Source: a bacterium (GTDB lineage: Bacteria > Gemmatimonadota > Glassbacteria > GWA2-58-10). From it: DNA of 41,545 bases. Location of the stretch: the NCBI GenBank assembly GCA_021372515.1, contig JAJFUG010000102.1:1-41545 (forward strand), given 5' to 3'. Positions 24,485-33,021 of this stretch are shown piece by piece. The notes below the pieces were generated by a model. The model was given only the letters and a program-made list of their open reading frames with translations. It had not been told where the DNA came from and did not search any database. Position 1 is the first letter of the stretch, and every line of letters starts with the position of its first letter. The position numbers and the translations under genes were made by a program.

Positions 24485-25645
24485 TCAACCTCTCCGGCTG
24501 GCCATCTCACGCACCAGGTTGGACACGATGATCGCACGCTGGATCTGGTTCGTGCCCTCGTAGATCTGCGTGATCTTGGCGTCGCGGAAATATTTTTCCA
24601 CGGGGTAGTCTCTCATGTAGCCGTAGCCGCCCAGCACCTGAATGGCGTCGGTGGCCACCTTCATCGCCACGTCCGAGGGGAATACCTTGGCCATGGCCGA
24701 TTCCATACCGTAGTTCTTCACCCCGCCGTCCACCATGCGCGCCACCTGGTAGACCAGGGCGCGGGAGGCCTCGATCTGGATCGCCATGTCGGCGATCATG
24801 AACGAAACACCCTGGAAATTCATGATCGACTGGCCGAACTGCTCGCGCTTGTAGGCGTAATCGAGCGCGGCATCCATCGCGCCCTGGGCGATACCGAGGG
24901 CCTGGGCGCCGATGCCCGGACGGCTCTTGTCGAACGTGCGCATGGCGATGCCGAAACCCGCGCCCTCGCGGCCGAGCATGTCCTCTTTCTTCACCACGCA
25001 GTCCTCGAAAATCACCTCGTAGGTGGCCGAGGCGCGGATACCGATCTTGTCCTCTTTCTTGCCGAACTTGAGGCCGGGATTGCCCTTGCGCACCACGAAC
25101 GCGCTGATCCCGCGCGCGCCGCGGGTCTTGTCGGTCTTGGCGAACACGGTGTAGGTGTGGGCCTCGCAGCCGTTGGTGATCCACTGCTTGGTGCCGTTGA
25201 GCACGTAGTCATCGCCCACCTTGCGGGCGCTGGTCTGCATGGCGGCCACATCCGAGCCGGCCCCGGCCTCGGTCAGGCAGAAAGCGGCATACTCCTCACC
25301 CGCGGCGATGGTCGGCAGGTATTTCTTCTTCTGCTCCTCGTTGCCGCCGATAATGATCGGGAAACTGCCCAGCGAGCTGGCGGCGTAGGTCACGCCCACG
25401 CCGGCGCAGGCGCGGCTCAGCTCCTCGGTGGCCAGAACCAGCTCCAGCAGGCCGCCGCCGATGCCCTCGTACTCCTCGGGGATGTAGATCGCGGGCAGAC
25501 CGGCCTTGGCAATCTCAGCCATGATCTGGTGCGGGAACTCGCTCTTGTGGTCGAGTTCCTCACGCTGCGGGATGATGTAATTTTCGGCGATGCGTCGCGC
25601 CAGACGCTTGATTTCGAGCTGTTCTTCTGTGAGGAAGTACTCCAT
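24485..25645 (-). CDS. Acyl-CoA dehydrogenase
   Basis: 386 aa FAD-dependent acyl-CoA dehydrogenase of the short-chain/butyryl type. Visible: N-terminal helical domain, AFCLTEAGAGSDVAAMQTSA (middle beta domain, FAD/CoA contacts), KQWITNG, YAYKREQFGQSI, IQVLGGYGYMRDYPVEKYFRDAKI and the catalytic base Glu363 in IYEGTNQIQR. The enzyme oxidises acyl-CoA to 2-enoyl-CoA and passes electrons to ETF. GGAGACC lies in front of the ATG. It follows rnc by 54 bases and precedes mqnE by 8 bases. No ETF, thiolase or hydratase genes are adjacent, so the substrate chain is unknown. Linkage to menaquinone may reflect only operon packing. Confidence 0.93.
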   Translation of the reverse strand: MEYFLTEEQLEIKRLARRIAENYIIPQREELDHKSEFPHQIMAEIAKAGLPAIYIPEEYEGIGGGLLELVLATEELSRACAGVGVTYAASSLGSFPIIIGGNEEQKKKYLPTIAAGEEYAAFCLTEAGAGSDVAAMQTSARKVGDDYVLNGTKQWITNGCEAHTYTVFAKTDKTRGARGISAFVVRKGNPGLKFGKKEDKIGIRASATYEVIFEDCVVKKEDMLGREGAGFGIAMRTFDKSRPGIGAQALGIAQGAMDAALDYAYKREQFGQSIMNFQGVSFMIADMAIQIEASRALVYQVARMVDGGVKNYGMESAMAKVFPSDVAMKVATDAIQVLGGYGYMRDYPVEKYFRDAKITQIYEGTNQIQRAIIVSNLVREMASRRG

Positions 25646-25699
25646 TTGGTCTCCAGAATGATGGGGATTGAGTGAATCGCAAGATGTGCCGATATGTTT

Positions 25700-26476
25700 T
25701 CAGGACATTTCATCGCCGTGACGGGCGATCAGAAGCCCCAGCGCCTGCTGGGCGGCCTGCTTTTCCGCTTCCTTCTTGTTCGCTCCCGCGCCCCGGCCCA
25801 GGATATCTCCGCCCACGCCCACCTCGCAGACAAAGCACTTGTCGTGCTCCGGACCGCTGACCTCGACAATCCGGTACACGGGCTGGGCGCCGTAATGCAC
25901 CTGCGACAGGTGCAACAGGCGGTTCTTGGCCTCGAGCAGGTCATCCACTCCGGGACGGGCCTGTCCGCCCTCGAGCAGCACGTTCAGGATCACCCGCCGG
26001 ACCACCTCGTAGCCGCCGTCCAAGTAGATCGCCCCGATCACCGCCTCCAGGCAGTTTGAGATGATCGTGTTGAGCCCGCGCTGACGGCCGCGCACGCTTT
26101 CGCGCGCGTACAGTATGTAGCTGTCCAGACCCAGGCGCGTCCCCTGGGCAGCCAGGGCCTCCCGCGACACCAGCGAGGACTTGATCCGGGTCAGCTCGCC
26201 CTCGCGCGCTCCGGTGTACGCCTGGAACAGGTGCTCGGCCACCACCAGGTCGAGCACCGAATCCCCCAGGAACTCCAGGCGCTCGTTGCTCTCCAGGTGC
26301 GGCCGTCCGCTGCCGTTGATGTACGACAGATGCGAAAGAGCCGTCTCGAGTCGGTTGATATCCTTGAACGAATACCCGAGGCTCTTCTCAAGACGGCTCA
26401 ATTTCTTTCTTCTAACTCTTCCGGGTCCTTTCCAGCCGAAAAGCGAAAGCAGCAATTTCAGTGGGTTGACCCGCAT
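25700..26476 (-). CDS. rnc: Ribonuclease III
   Basis: 258 aa. RNase III cleaves double-stranded RNA in rRNA maturation and mRNA turnover. Signature NERLEFLGDS is at residues 64-73 with Glu68 and Asp72, and the double-stranded RNA-binding domain occupies about 180-255 (KNRLLHLSQVHYGAQPVY; AGANKKEAEKQAAQQAL). The position of E. coli Asp114 is Asn141 here (SNCLEAVIGA, codon AAC at 26054-26056), while the partner Glu144 is kept. An N-terminal basic extension of about 25 residues precedes the domain. The start is ATG 26476, 22 bases after the fabF stop. fabF-rnc linkage is classical, and the protein is otherwise full length. Confidence 0.93.
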   Translation of the reverse strand: MRVNPLKLLLSLFGWKGPGRVRRKKLSRLEKSLGYSFKDINRLETALSHLSYINGSGRPHLESNERLEFLGDSVLDLVVAEHLFQAYTGAREGELTRIKSSLVSREALAAQGTRLGLDSYILYARESVRGRQRGLNTIISNCLEAVIGAIYLDGGYEVVRRVILNVLLEGGQARPGVDDLLEAKNRLLHLSQVHYGAQPVYRIVEVSGPEHDKCFVCEVGVGGDILGRGAGANKKEAEKQAAQQALGLLIARHGDEMS

Positions 26477-26498
26477 GTTTACACCGCTCCGCGGCTGC

Positions 26499-27746
26499 TC
26501 AGATTTTCCTGAAAGCCAGTGAAACGTTGTGACCACCGAACCCGAACGAATTGCTCAGGGCCGCCCGTATGGTCAGGCTGCGCTTCTGGTTGGGGCAGTA
26601 GTCCAGGTCGCATTTCGGGTCGGGATTGCGGTAGTTGATGGTCGGGGGAACGATCCCGTGATAGATCGACAGGGAGGTGAAAATCGCCTCCACGCCGCCG
26701 GCGGCGCCCAGAAGGTGGCCGGTCATGGACTTGGTGGAGCTTACCACCAGGCCGTTTTTCGCCCGCGCGCCGAACACGTTGCGGATCGCCAAGCTTTCGA
26801 TCTGGTCGTTGTGCTCGGTCGAGGTGCCGTGGGCGTTGATGTAGTCGACATCGTCCACACTCAGCCCACCCTCGCGCATGGCGGCTGCCATGGCGCGGCT
26901 GGCGCCGTTTCCGTCCTCGGCCGGGGCGGTGATATGATAGGCATCGCCCGTATTGCCCACTCCGACCACCTCGGCATAGATCCTCGCGCCGCGCTTGACC
27001 GCATGCTCGTATTCCTCGATCAGGACCACGCCCGAGCCATCCCCCAGCACGAACCCGTCCCGGGTGACATCGAACGGACGCGAGGCGCCCTGCGGGTCAT
27101 CGTTCCGGGTGGACAGGGCCTTGCAGGCGTTGAACCCGCCCAGGCCCATCGGGGTGATCGAGCACTCGGTGCCGCCGGCCAGCATCATGTCCGACTCACC
27201 GTAGCGGATCGAGCGGAACGCCGCTCCGATCGCATGCCCGGCCGAGGCGCAGGCCGATACGGTGCAGAAATTGGGGCCTTTGGCCTGCACGTGGATCGAG
27301 ACATAGCCCGCGGCCATGTCCGAAATCATCATCGGTACGTAGAACGGGCTGATCCGCCCCGGCCCTCCGGCCAGATAGCGGTTGTGCTGGGCCTCGTGGG
27401 TTTCCAGCCCGCCGATCCCGGAGCCGATAATGACCCCGAAACGCTCCTGCTCAGCCGGGTCACTCACCTGCTCGATCCCTGCATCACGCAGGGCCATCGT
27501 GCTGGCGGCCACGGCATACTGGACGAACCGGTCGGTACGCTTGGTCTCCTTGCGGTCCATGAACAACTCGGGATTGAAACCCTTGATCTCACCGGCAAAA
27601 TGTGTATCGAACGCGCTCGCATCGAACGTGGTTATCGGGCCGATCCCGCTGCGGCCCTCCAACAGGCCCTGCCAGGTGGTCTCAACATCGTTGCCGAGCG
27701 GGGTCACGGCTCCCACTCCGGTGACTACTACTCTTCTTGTCATCAT
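26499..27746 (-). CDS. fabF: Beta-ketoacyl-ACP synthase II
   Basis: 415 aa. FabF elongates acyl-ACP by condensation with malonyl-ACP. The Cys-His-His triad is visible: Cys166 in TVSACASAG, His306 in NAHGTSTEHND, His344 in MTGHLLGAAGG. The C-terminus LSNSFGFGGHNVSLAF is family-typical. GAGAA precedes the ATG pair at 27746/27743; further upstream in-frame codons belong to the intergenic hairpin region. Unlike the other fab genes, which lie 41-80 bases apart or overlap, fabF is separated from acpP by about 215 bases holding a strong hairpin. Confidence 0.97.
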   Translation of the reverse strand: MMTRRVVVTGVGAVTPLGNDVETTWQGLLEGRSGIGPITTFDASAFDTHFAGEIKGFNPELFMDRKETKRTDRFVQYAVAASTMALRDAGIEQVSDPAEQERFGVIIGSGIGGLETHEAQHNRYLAGGPGRISPFYVPMMISDMAAGYVSIHVQAKGPNFCTVSACASAGHAIGAAFRSIRYGESDMMLAGGTECSITPMGLGGFNACKALSTRNDDPQGASRPFDVTRDGFVLGDGSGVVLIEEYEHAVKRGARIYAEVVGVGNTGDAYHITAPAEDGNGASRAMAAAMREGGLSVDDVDYINAHGTSTEHNDQIESLAIRNVFGARAKNGLVVSSTKSMTGHLLGAAGGVEAIFTSLSIYHGIVPPTINYRNPDPKCDLDYCPNQKRSLTIRAALSNSFGFGGHNVSLAFRKI

Positions 27747-27896
27747 CGGTTCTCGGTTGTTCGAATTCTCACAATACAACATCCCACTACGACTGGAGGG
27801 AGTTGTCAAAATCCACGGGTCACTCCGAAGGGCGGCCACGAGACTCGATCGGCGCGCAGCAAATCGTGCGCCCGTATCTCCCGGAGCCGGGCAGAC

Positions 27897-27940
27897 AGAC
27901 AGAAGGCCGGCCGTGTATGCATCGAGCCGGCCTTCTGTCT
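27897..27940 (-). promoter_or_regulatory. Strong hairpin between acpP and fabF
   Basis: AGACAGAAGGCCGGC (27897-27911) and GCCGGCCTTCTGTCT (27926-27940) form a perfect 15 bp stem with a 14-base loop, starting 22 bases after the acpP stop. No T-tract follows on either strand, so it is not a standard intrinsic terminator. It may partially stop transcription, or protect the 3' end of acpP mRNA after processing, so that ACP is made in excess of FabF. The rest of the 215-base gap shows no gene. Confidence 0.7.
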
Positions 27941-27961
27941 ATGTCCTCATTCCTGGACCAG

Positions 27962-28210
27962 TCAGTTAGACTTGGAGGCGAGTTTCTCTTCCAGGTACTT
28001 GATCGCCGAGCCGACCGTGGTCAGCTTTTCTGCTTCCTCATCCGGGATCTCGAGGTCGAACTCTTCCTCGAAATCCATCACCAGCTCGACCGTGTCGAGG
28101 CTGTCGGCGCCCAGATCCTCAACAAACGAGGCGTCATCAGTGACTTTTTCAGCATCCACGCCCAGCTTCTCGACGATGATTTCTTTCACCTTCTGCGCCA
28201 GGTCCGCCAT
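27962..28210 (-). CDS. acpP: Acyl carrier protein
   Basis: 82 aa acidic protein that carries acyl chains on a 4'-phosphopantetheine arm during fatty acid synthesis. The modified Ser37 lies in [13 protein letters not shown]. The four-helix ACP pattern is intact, with acidic helix II ([17 protein letters not shown]). GGAGG lies 8 bases before the ATG at 28210. It lies between fabG and fabF, the standard position. Immediately upstream on the minus strand, TACAAT at about 28250 resembles a -10 box but has no matching -35. Confidence 0.97.
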   Translation of the reverse strand: MADLAQKVKEIIVEKLGVDAEKVTDDASFVEDLGADSLDTVELVMDFEEEFDLEIPDEEAEKLTTVGSAIKYLEEKLASKSN

Positions 28211-28290
28211 AAAAATAACCTCCGGCTTTGGTTTTGTGGGTATGAACAATGAAAATTGTATTCAAGCTGCTTGACAGCTAACACTGTTTA

Positions 28291-29028
28291 CTACATCACC
28301 ATTCCGCCATCCACCTGAATCACCTGCCCGGTAAGATAGGAGGAGTCCGGGCCGACCAGGAACGCGATGGCGGCAGCCACATCCGCAATCTGTCCGCCGC
28401 GACCGAGGGGGATAATCTTGTTCCAGCCGGCCTTGACCTCCTCCGGCAGATTGGCGGTCATCTCGGTCTCGATAAAGCCCGGGGCCACCGCGTTAACACA
28501 AACCCCGCGCGAGGCGAACTCCTTGGCCGCGCTCTTGGTCAGGCCGATCAACCCGGCTTTGGAGGCCGAGTAGTTAGCCTGCCCGGCATTGCCCATCAGA
28601 CCGACAACGGACGATACATTGACGATCCGGCCCGAGCGCTGTTTCATCATCTGACGGCTGACCGCGCGGACAAAATTGAAACTGCCCGTCAGGTTCACCC
28701 GCAGCACCAGTTCCCAGTCCTCGGGCTTCATCCGCATGATCAGGTTGTCGCGGGTGATCCCGGCGTTGTTGATCAGGATGTCGAGACGGCCGTACTGCTC
28801 GACCACCTTGTCCACCACCGCCTGGGCCTGATCCGCATCGGACACGTTACAGGCGAGACCCATGTGCTTGCCCGGTCCACCGAGTCCGGCCGCGGTCTTC
28901 TCGGCCATGACGGCGTCGATATCCACCAGCACCGTGCTGGCTCCATCGGAGGCCAGCCGCTCGGCCACACCCTTGCCAATTCCACGTGCGCCGCCCGTGA
29001 TCAGCGCGACTTGATTTTGTAAGACCAT
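28291..29028 (-). CDS. fabG: 3-oxoacyl-ACP reductase
   Basis: 245 aa NADPH-dependent short-chain dehydrogenase; reduces beta-ketoacyl-ACP. Rossmann motif TGGARGIG (residues 11-18), NNAG (87-90) and the catalytic tetrad Asn112, Ser140, Tyr153, Lys157 (NYSASK) are present. The C-terminus YLTGQVIQVDGGMVM is typical of FabG. The ribosome-binding site is weak (GGGTAAT), the poorest in the fab block. It follows fabD by 41 bases and precedes acpP by 80 bases. Confidence 0.97.
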   Translation of the reverse strand: MVLQNQVALITGGARGIGKGVAERLASDGASTVLVDIDAVMAEKTAAGLGGPGKHMGLACNVSDADQAQAVVDKVVEQYGRLDILINNAGITRDNLIMRMKPEDWELVLRVNLTGSFNFVRAVSRQMMKQRSGRIVNVSSVVGLMGNAGQANYSASKAGLIGLTKSAAKEFASRGVCVNAVAPGFIETEMTANLPEEVKAGWNKIIPLGRGGQIADVAAAIAFLVGPDSSYLTGQVIQVDGGMVM

Positions 29029-29069
29029 TTTAATATTACCCGTTAAAAAAGTAAAGGTTAAACCGCCGC

Positions 29070-29993
29070 TCAGCGATAAGATTCAAGCTGCTCCAGCGTT
29101 CCAACGCTTGTGGTTTCAAGCTCCCGCTCGATCCGGCGGCACAGTCCGGCCAGCACGTTGCCCGGCCCGACCTCGATGAATTTCCTTATTCCCATCCCGG
29201 ATATCGTGTTGATCGAGGCGGTCCAGAGCACCGGGCTGACAATCTGGCGCACCAGCAGCTCGCGCAGGGTTTCCGGGTTCTCCTCGGCCGTTGCGGTGAC
29301 ATTGGGCACCACCGGGATACATCCGGCGTGGATATTGGCCGAGGCCAGGCGCTCGCGCATCGGGGCGGAGGCGTATTCCATCAGCGGTGAGTGGAACGCC
29401 CCGCTCACTTTCAGTTTCTTGGCCATCCGCGCCCCGGCTTTCTGGGCCGCTTCCAGCACCTTGTCCACCCCCTGCACGCTGCCGCTCACCACCACCTGGC
29501 CCGGAGCGTTCAGGTTGGCCGGCACCACGACCTCGCCGCTGTCGCGGCAGAGGCCCTCTATCACCGCGTTATCCAGACCGATCACCGCGGCCATCGCGCC
29601 GGGGGCCTTGTCACCGGCCGCCTGCATCAGACGGCCGCGCAGGCCCACCAGCCCGACAGCTTCCTCGAAATCCACGAACCCGGCCGCGGTCAGGGCGCTG
29701 TACTCGCCCAGGCTGTGACCGGCGGCCACCGCTGGCGCGAACCCGCGCTCGGCCAGGAGCCTGAACACGGCCACCGAGTGCACGAAAATGGCGGGCTGTG
29801 TCACCCGGGTCTGGGCCAGCTCCTCCTCGGGACCCTCGAAACAGAGCTTCGCCAGGTCGAAACCCAGCTTCTCCGAAGCCCGGCCAAACAACTCGCGCAC
29901 CGGAGTGAACGCATCGAACAGATCACGGCCCATGCCCACGTACTGCGAACCCTGGCCTGGGAATATCACCGCTGTTTTAACTTCATCCGACAT
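29070..29993 (-). CDS. fabD: Malonyl-CoA:ACP transacylase
   Basis: 307 aa. FabD moves malonyl from CoA to ACP. The oxyanion loop FPGQGSQ (residues 11-17) and the nucleophile elbow GHSLGE with Ser94 are visible, and the catalytic His is in SGAFHSPLM (about 206). The start is ATG 29993 with GGAGGAATTC upstream, an excellent ribosome-binding site; the frame is open for 10 more codons that would cover that site. It lies 33 bases after fabH in the fatty-acid block. Confidence 0.97.
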   Translation of the reverse strand: MSDEVKTAVIFPGQGSQYVGMGRDLFDAFTPVRELFGRASEKLGFDLAKLCFEGPEEELAQTRVTQPAIFVHSVAVFRLLAERGFAPAVAAGHSLGEYSALTAAGFVDFEEAVGLVGLRGRLMQAAGDKAPGAMAAVIGLDNAVIEGLCRDSGEVVVPANLNAPGQVVVSGSVQGVDKVLEAAQKAGARMAKKLKVSGAFHSPLMEYASAPMRERLASANIHAGCIPVVPNVTATAEENPETLRELLVRQIVSPVLWTASINTISGMGIRKFIEVGPGNVLAGLCRRIERELETTSVGTLEQLESYR

Positions 29994-30026
29994 CCGAATT
30001 CCTCCGGGTGTTGTCAAACTCAAGAA

Positions 30027-31010
30027 TCAACCGCGCAGCAGCACTCCACCCCAGGTGATTCCGCCGCCGAACGCCAGCATCAGCAGGAGCTTTTCGGCAT
30101 CGATCAGGCCGCGGCTGCGCGCCTCGTGATAGGCAATCGGGATCGAGGCGGCCGAGGTGTTGCCGAAACGCTCGATGTTGACATAGACCTTACCCTCATC
30201 AATAGCCAGGCGCTTGACCAGCGACTGGATGATCCGGATATTGGCCTGGTGCGGGATAAGCAGATCGATGTCCGCAGAGGTAAGCTTGGCTTTCTGCAGG
30301 ATCGTCTCCGCGGTTTCGACCATCGAACGCACGGCCACCTTGAACAGCTCGTTGCCGTTCATCTTGATGAAATGCATATGGTTGTCGACAGTCTCGTGCG
30401 AGGCCGGCAGATGAGTGCCGCCGGCGGGAAGGTTGAGCAGGCCGGAAAAGGTGCCGTCACTGCCCAGATGGCTCTCAAACATGCCTTTACCGTCCTCGGC
30501 CAGGCTGACCAGCATCGCCCCGGCCCCATCGCCGAAAATCACGCAGGTCGAGCGGTCGGTGTAATCGGTGATCTTGGTCAGGGTCTCGGCGCCCACGATC
30601 AGGGCCCGGCGGAAAAAACCGCTGCTGAGCATGGAAAAGGCAATGGTCAGACCGTAGAGGAAACCGCTGCACGCGGCCGAGATATCGAACGCCGTGGCGC
30701 GCGTGGCGCCCAGCTTGCTCTGGATCACACAGGCCGTGGAGGGAAACAGGTAATCCCCCGAGGCGGTGGCGACAATCAGCAGATCAATGTCCAGCGCGGT
30801 AATACCGGCCCGCTCCAGGGCCATGGCCGCGGCCTGGGCCCCCAGGTCGCTGGTGGAAATACCGGGTTCGCTGATCCGGCGCTCCTTGATGCCCGTGCGC
30901 GTAACAATCCACTCGTCCGAGGTGTCGACCATGCGCTCCAAGTCGGAGTTGGTCAGCACTTTTTCCGGCAATGCGATGCCGGTGGACAGAACCTTAAGAT
31001 ACTTTCCCAT
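30027..31010 (-). CDS. fabH: Beta-ketoacyl-ACP synthase III
   Basis: 327 aa. FabH starts fatty acid chains by condensing acyl-CoA with malonyl-ACP. The Cys-His-Asn triad is Cys114 (SAACSGFLYG), His254 (LIPHQANIRI) and Asn284 (FGNTSAAS). N-terminal DEWIVTRTGIKERR binds CoA. The start ATG 31010 lies inside the end of plsX (17-base overlap) with no strong ribosome-binding site, so translation is probably coupled to plsX. Primer preference (acetyl or branched) cannot be read from sequence. Confidence 0.96.
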   Translation of the reverse strand: MGKYLKVLSTGIALPEKVLTNSDLERMVDTSDEWIVTRTGIKERRISEPGISTSDLGAQAAAMALERAGITALDIDLLIVATASGDYLFPSTACVIQSKLGATRATAFDISAACSGFLYGLTIAFSMLSSGFFRRALIVGAETLTKITDYTDRSTCVIFGDGAGAMLVSLAEDGKGMFESHLGSDGTFSGLLNLPAGGTHLPASHETVDNHMHFIKMNGNELFKVAVRSMVETAETILQKAKLTSADIDLLIPHQANIRIIQSLVKRLAIDEGKVYVNIERFGNTSAASIPIAYHEARSRGLIDAEKLLLMLAFGGGITWGGVLLRG

Positions 31011-32025
31011 TCGTGCTGTTATCCATCTGGTAGTTGGCCGCCGATTCACGGATCAGCTCGTTGACATTCTTGATCACCGCCAGGCGGGCGGAGCGGATCG
31101 CGTTGCGGATCGCTCTCGGGCTGCTGCCGCCGTGGCAGATTATGGTCGTACCGTCGATTCCCAGGAGCGGCGCACCGCCGTACTCGGCATAATCGAAAGT
31201 CTTCTTCATCTGCTCGAACACCTGCTTCATCAGCAGGAACCCCAGGGCCGACATCGGGTTGGCCTTGATCTGGGTGCGCAACTGGTTCACGATCAGGCTG
31301 AGCACCTTTTCGCTCAGCTTGAGCACCACGTTGCCCACGAACCCGTCGCAGACCACCACATCGGCCAGGCCCTCGAAGATACCGCCACCCTCCACGTTGC
31401 CGATGAAATTGAGCGGGCTGTCGCTGAGCAGCTTGTGGGTCTCGATCGAGAGCTCATCGCCCTTGGAGGGTTCCTCGCCGATATTGAGCAGGCCGACCCG
31501 CGGGTTGGCCACTCCCAGCACTTTATGGGAATAGACCGCGCCCATCATGGCGAAATGCAACAGATGCAAAGGTTTGGAATCTACGTTGGCCCCGACGTCC
31601 AGAACCACGCAGGGCTTGTCCACGGTGGGGAAGACACTGCAGATACCCGGGCGGCTGATACCGCCGATCCGCCCGAGACCACGGAACGAGGCGGCCATCA
31701 CCGCACCGGTGTTGCCGGCGCTCACGAACGCCTGGGCCTCCTTGCGCGCCACCAGGTCCACTCCCACCGAGATGGAGGAATTCTTTTTCTTGCGGAGGGC
31801 CACGGTCGGGCTCTCCCCCATCTCGACCACCTCGGGAGCATGCACCACCTGAATCCGGCCACGGTCGAACGAGCCGCTTTTCTCCAAGTGCTTCTGGATC
31901 AGGGCCTCATCGCCAACCAGCACCAGCTCGAAATCGGAATCGAGCTGCTCTATCGCCTCGACCGCTCCTTTAAGCGGTGCGACCGGATAGTGGTCTCCCC
32001 CCATGACATCCAGAACGATTTTCAT
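30994..32025 (-). CDS. plsX: Phosphate acyltransferase PlsX
   Basis: 343 aa. PlsX converts acyl-ACP to acyl-phosphate, the substrate of PlsY in phosphatidic acid synthesis; it is a peripheral membrane enzyme. Family features: MKIVLDVMGGDHYP at the N-terminus, SAGNTGAVMAAS, VLDVGANVDSKPLHLLHFA, NIGEEPSKGD, EGGGIFEGLADVVVCDGFVGNVVLK and the closing GGAPLLGIDGTTIICHGGSS. Length is standard. It follows rpmF by about 127 bases and overlaps fabH. The gap before it holds a hairpin (CCCGGCGC/GCGCCGGG, 32098-32130) without a T-tract. Confidence 0.97.
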   Translation of the reverse strand: MKIVLDVMGGDHYPVAPLKGAVEAIEQLDSDFELVLVGDEALIQKHLEKSGSFDRGRIQVVHAPEVVEMGESPTVALRKKKNSSISVGVDLVARKEAQAFVSAGNTGAVMAASFRGLGRIGGISRPGICSVFPTVDKPCVVLDVGANVDSKPLHLLHFAMMGAVYSHKVLGVANPRVGLLNIGEEPSKGDELSIETHKLLSDSPLNFIGNVEGGGIFEGLADVVVCDGFVGNVVLKLSEKVLSLIVNQLRTQIKANPMSALGFLLMKQVFEQMKKTFDYAEYGGAPLLGIDGTTIICHGGSSPRAIRNAIRSARLAVIKNVNELIRESAANYQMDNSTNGKVS

Positions 32026-32152
32026 TCGAAATGTTCCCGGTCCTTAAGCCTCGGTGCTCCGCCACCCGCGTCCGGGAGAGACGGATAAACGTGAACACCC
32101 GGCGCGGGTCGCGTTGCCGACAGCGCCGGGGTCCAGAATTGCCTTTCCGCCA

Positions 32153-32332
32153 TTACTCCGATTTTGCCACCACTTCGCGGCCGTTGTAGTATCCGCAGTG
32201 CGGACACACGGTGTGCTGCGGCTTGCTCTGGCCGCAATGCGAACACAGGCTCGCGCCGATGGCTTCCAGCTTGAAATGGGTCCTTCTCTTGCGCTTGGCG
32301 GTCTTGGAGGTCCTTCTGCGTGGTACGGCCAT
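32153..32332 (-). CDS. rpmF: 50S ribosomal protein L32
   Basis: 59 aa. The basic N-terminus [19 protein letters not shown] and two CxxC pairs (CSHC and CPHC, about residues 30-33 and 43-46) identify a zinc-binding (C+) L32 of the large ribosomal subunit. The start is ATG 32332 after GGGGAGAG. It sits in the conserved yceD-rpmF-plsX order. Because the zinc form is present, a zinc-free paralogue may exist elsewhere in the genome, but none is seen here. Confidence 0.96.
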   Translation of the reverse strand: MAVPRRRTSKTAKRKRRTHFKLEAIGASLCSHCGQSKPQHTVCPHCGYYNGREVVAKSE

Positions 32333-32354
32333 GATTGTCTCTCCCCTCAAAGCT

Positions 32355-32382
32355 AACCGGCCGCTTTGTATTACGGCCGGTT
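32355..32382 (-). promoter_or_regulatory. Hairpin between yceD and rpmF
   Basis: AACCGGCCG (32355-32363) and CGGCCGGTT (32374-32382) form a perfect 9 bp stem with a 10-base loop, 22 bases before the rpmF ATG. No T-tract follows on the minus strand. It could tune L32 translation or separate the yceD and rpmF messages. Confidence 0.45.
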
Positions 32383-32410
32383 TCCGTTTAACAGCACTTG
32401 CCTTGAAATG

Positions 32411-32959
32411 TCACTTGTCTTCTTTTTTTTTCAGCCCAAGCAGCTTGGCCCAGCGCGGGTCGTCGCTCTCGTGATGGCAACGGCAGGCCTCAACGTTCAG
32501 GTCGGCTCCACAGCCGGGGCACAGCCCGCGGCAACTCTCGGAGCAGAGCAGGAAATGCGGATAATCCAGGACCACCGCCTCGCGCACCAAGCTGGTCAGG
32601 TCGAGGCTGTCGCTGTCCGCGGCCAGGGGAATAATATCCTGCAGCTCGCGCTCCTCATCGTTCAGCTCGAGCCGCTCCAGAGCCTCGTTGAAAGCGAACA
32701 TCCCCCGCACTTCCGGATTGCGCTCCACCGAAACGGGACGCAGGCAACGGCGGCACTCGGCGCTGACCCTGTAGCTCAGCGTGCCGTGCACGTAAAAACT
32801 CAGACGGTCCGTGGTGCTGACCCGTACATCCAGTTCCAGCGGGCCCTCGAACACCAACTCGGCCGGATCGGCGAACTGCAACTCAACCGGATCGACAGCC
32901 CCGGAGTTGCGGCACGACCCGCCGCGCAGCTTTTCAAGCTCTATTACAAGTACAGACAT
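32411..32959 (-). CDS. yceD: DUF177/YceD family protein
   Basis: 182 aa YceD/DUF177 protein, a family linked to 23S rRNA accumulation and ribosome assembly and nearly always encoded before rpmF. The domain shows LRFYV-type beta strands followed by ECRRCLRPV (about residues 88-96), acidic patches and a C-terminal cysteine cluster CSESCRGLCPGCGADLN (about 138-154) that may bind zinc. The start is ATG 32959 with GAGGAT at correct spacing; a TTG 15 bases upstream overlaps that site. It heads the fatty-acid/ribosome block, 62 bases after nnr. Confidence 0.88.
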   Translation of the reverse strand: MSVLVIELEKLRGGSCRNSGAVDPVELQFADPAELVFEGPLELDVRVSTTDRLSFYVHGTLSYRVSAECRRCLRPVSVERNPEVRGMFAFNEALERLELNDEERELQDIIPLAADSDSLDLTSLVREAVVLDYPHFLLCSESCRGLCPGCGADLNVEACRCHHESDDPRWAKLLGLKKKEDK

Positions 32960-33021
32960 GTAAAATATCCTCAATCTTTTTTTAAGTCAAGTTAAAACAG
33001 TACTGGCAAGGCTTTGGACGT

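Noticed and set aside
24485-25645. Acyl-CoA dehydrogenase as an unrecognised step of menaquinone synthesis
   Set aside because: It is a standard short-chain acyl-CoA dehydrogenase with all usual motifs; close spacing to mqnE alone does not support a new pathway role.
28211-28290. Separate promoter for acpP (TACAAT near 28250, minus strand)
   Set aside because: No acceptable -35 hexamer lies 15-19 bases upstream, so it is not listed as a promoter.
32962-32990. TTGACT-17 bases-TATTTT on the minus strand directly before yceD
   Set aside because: The predicted transcription start would fall just inside the coding region, and the -10 overlaps the yceD ribosome-binding site. The AT-rich leader is a better explanation.
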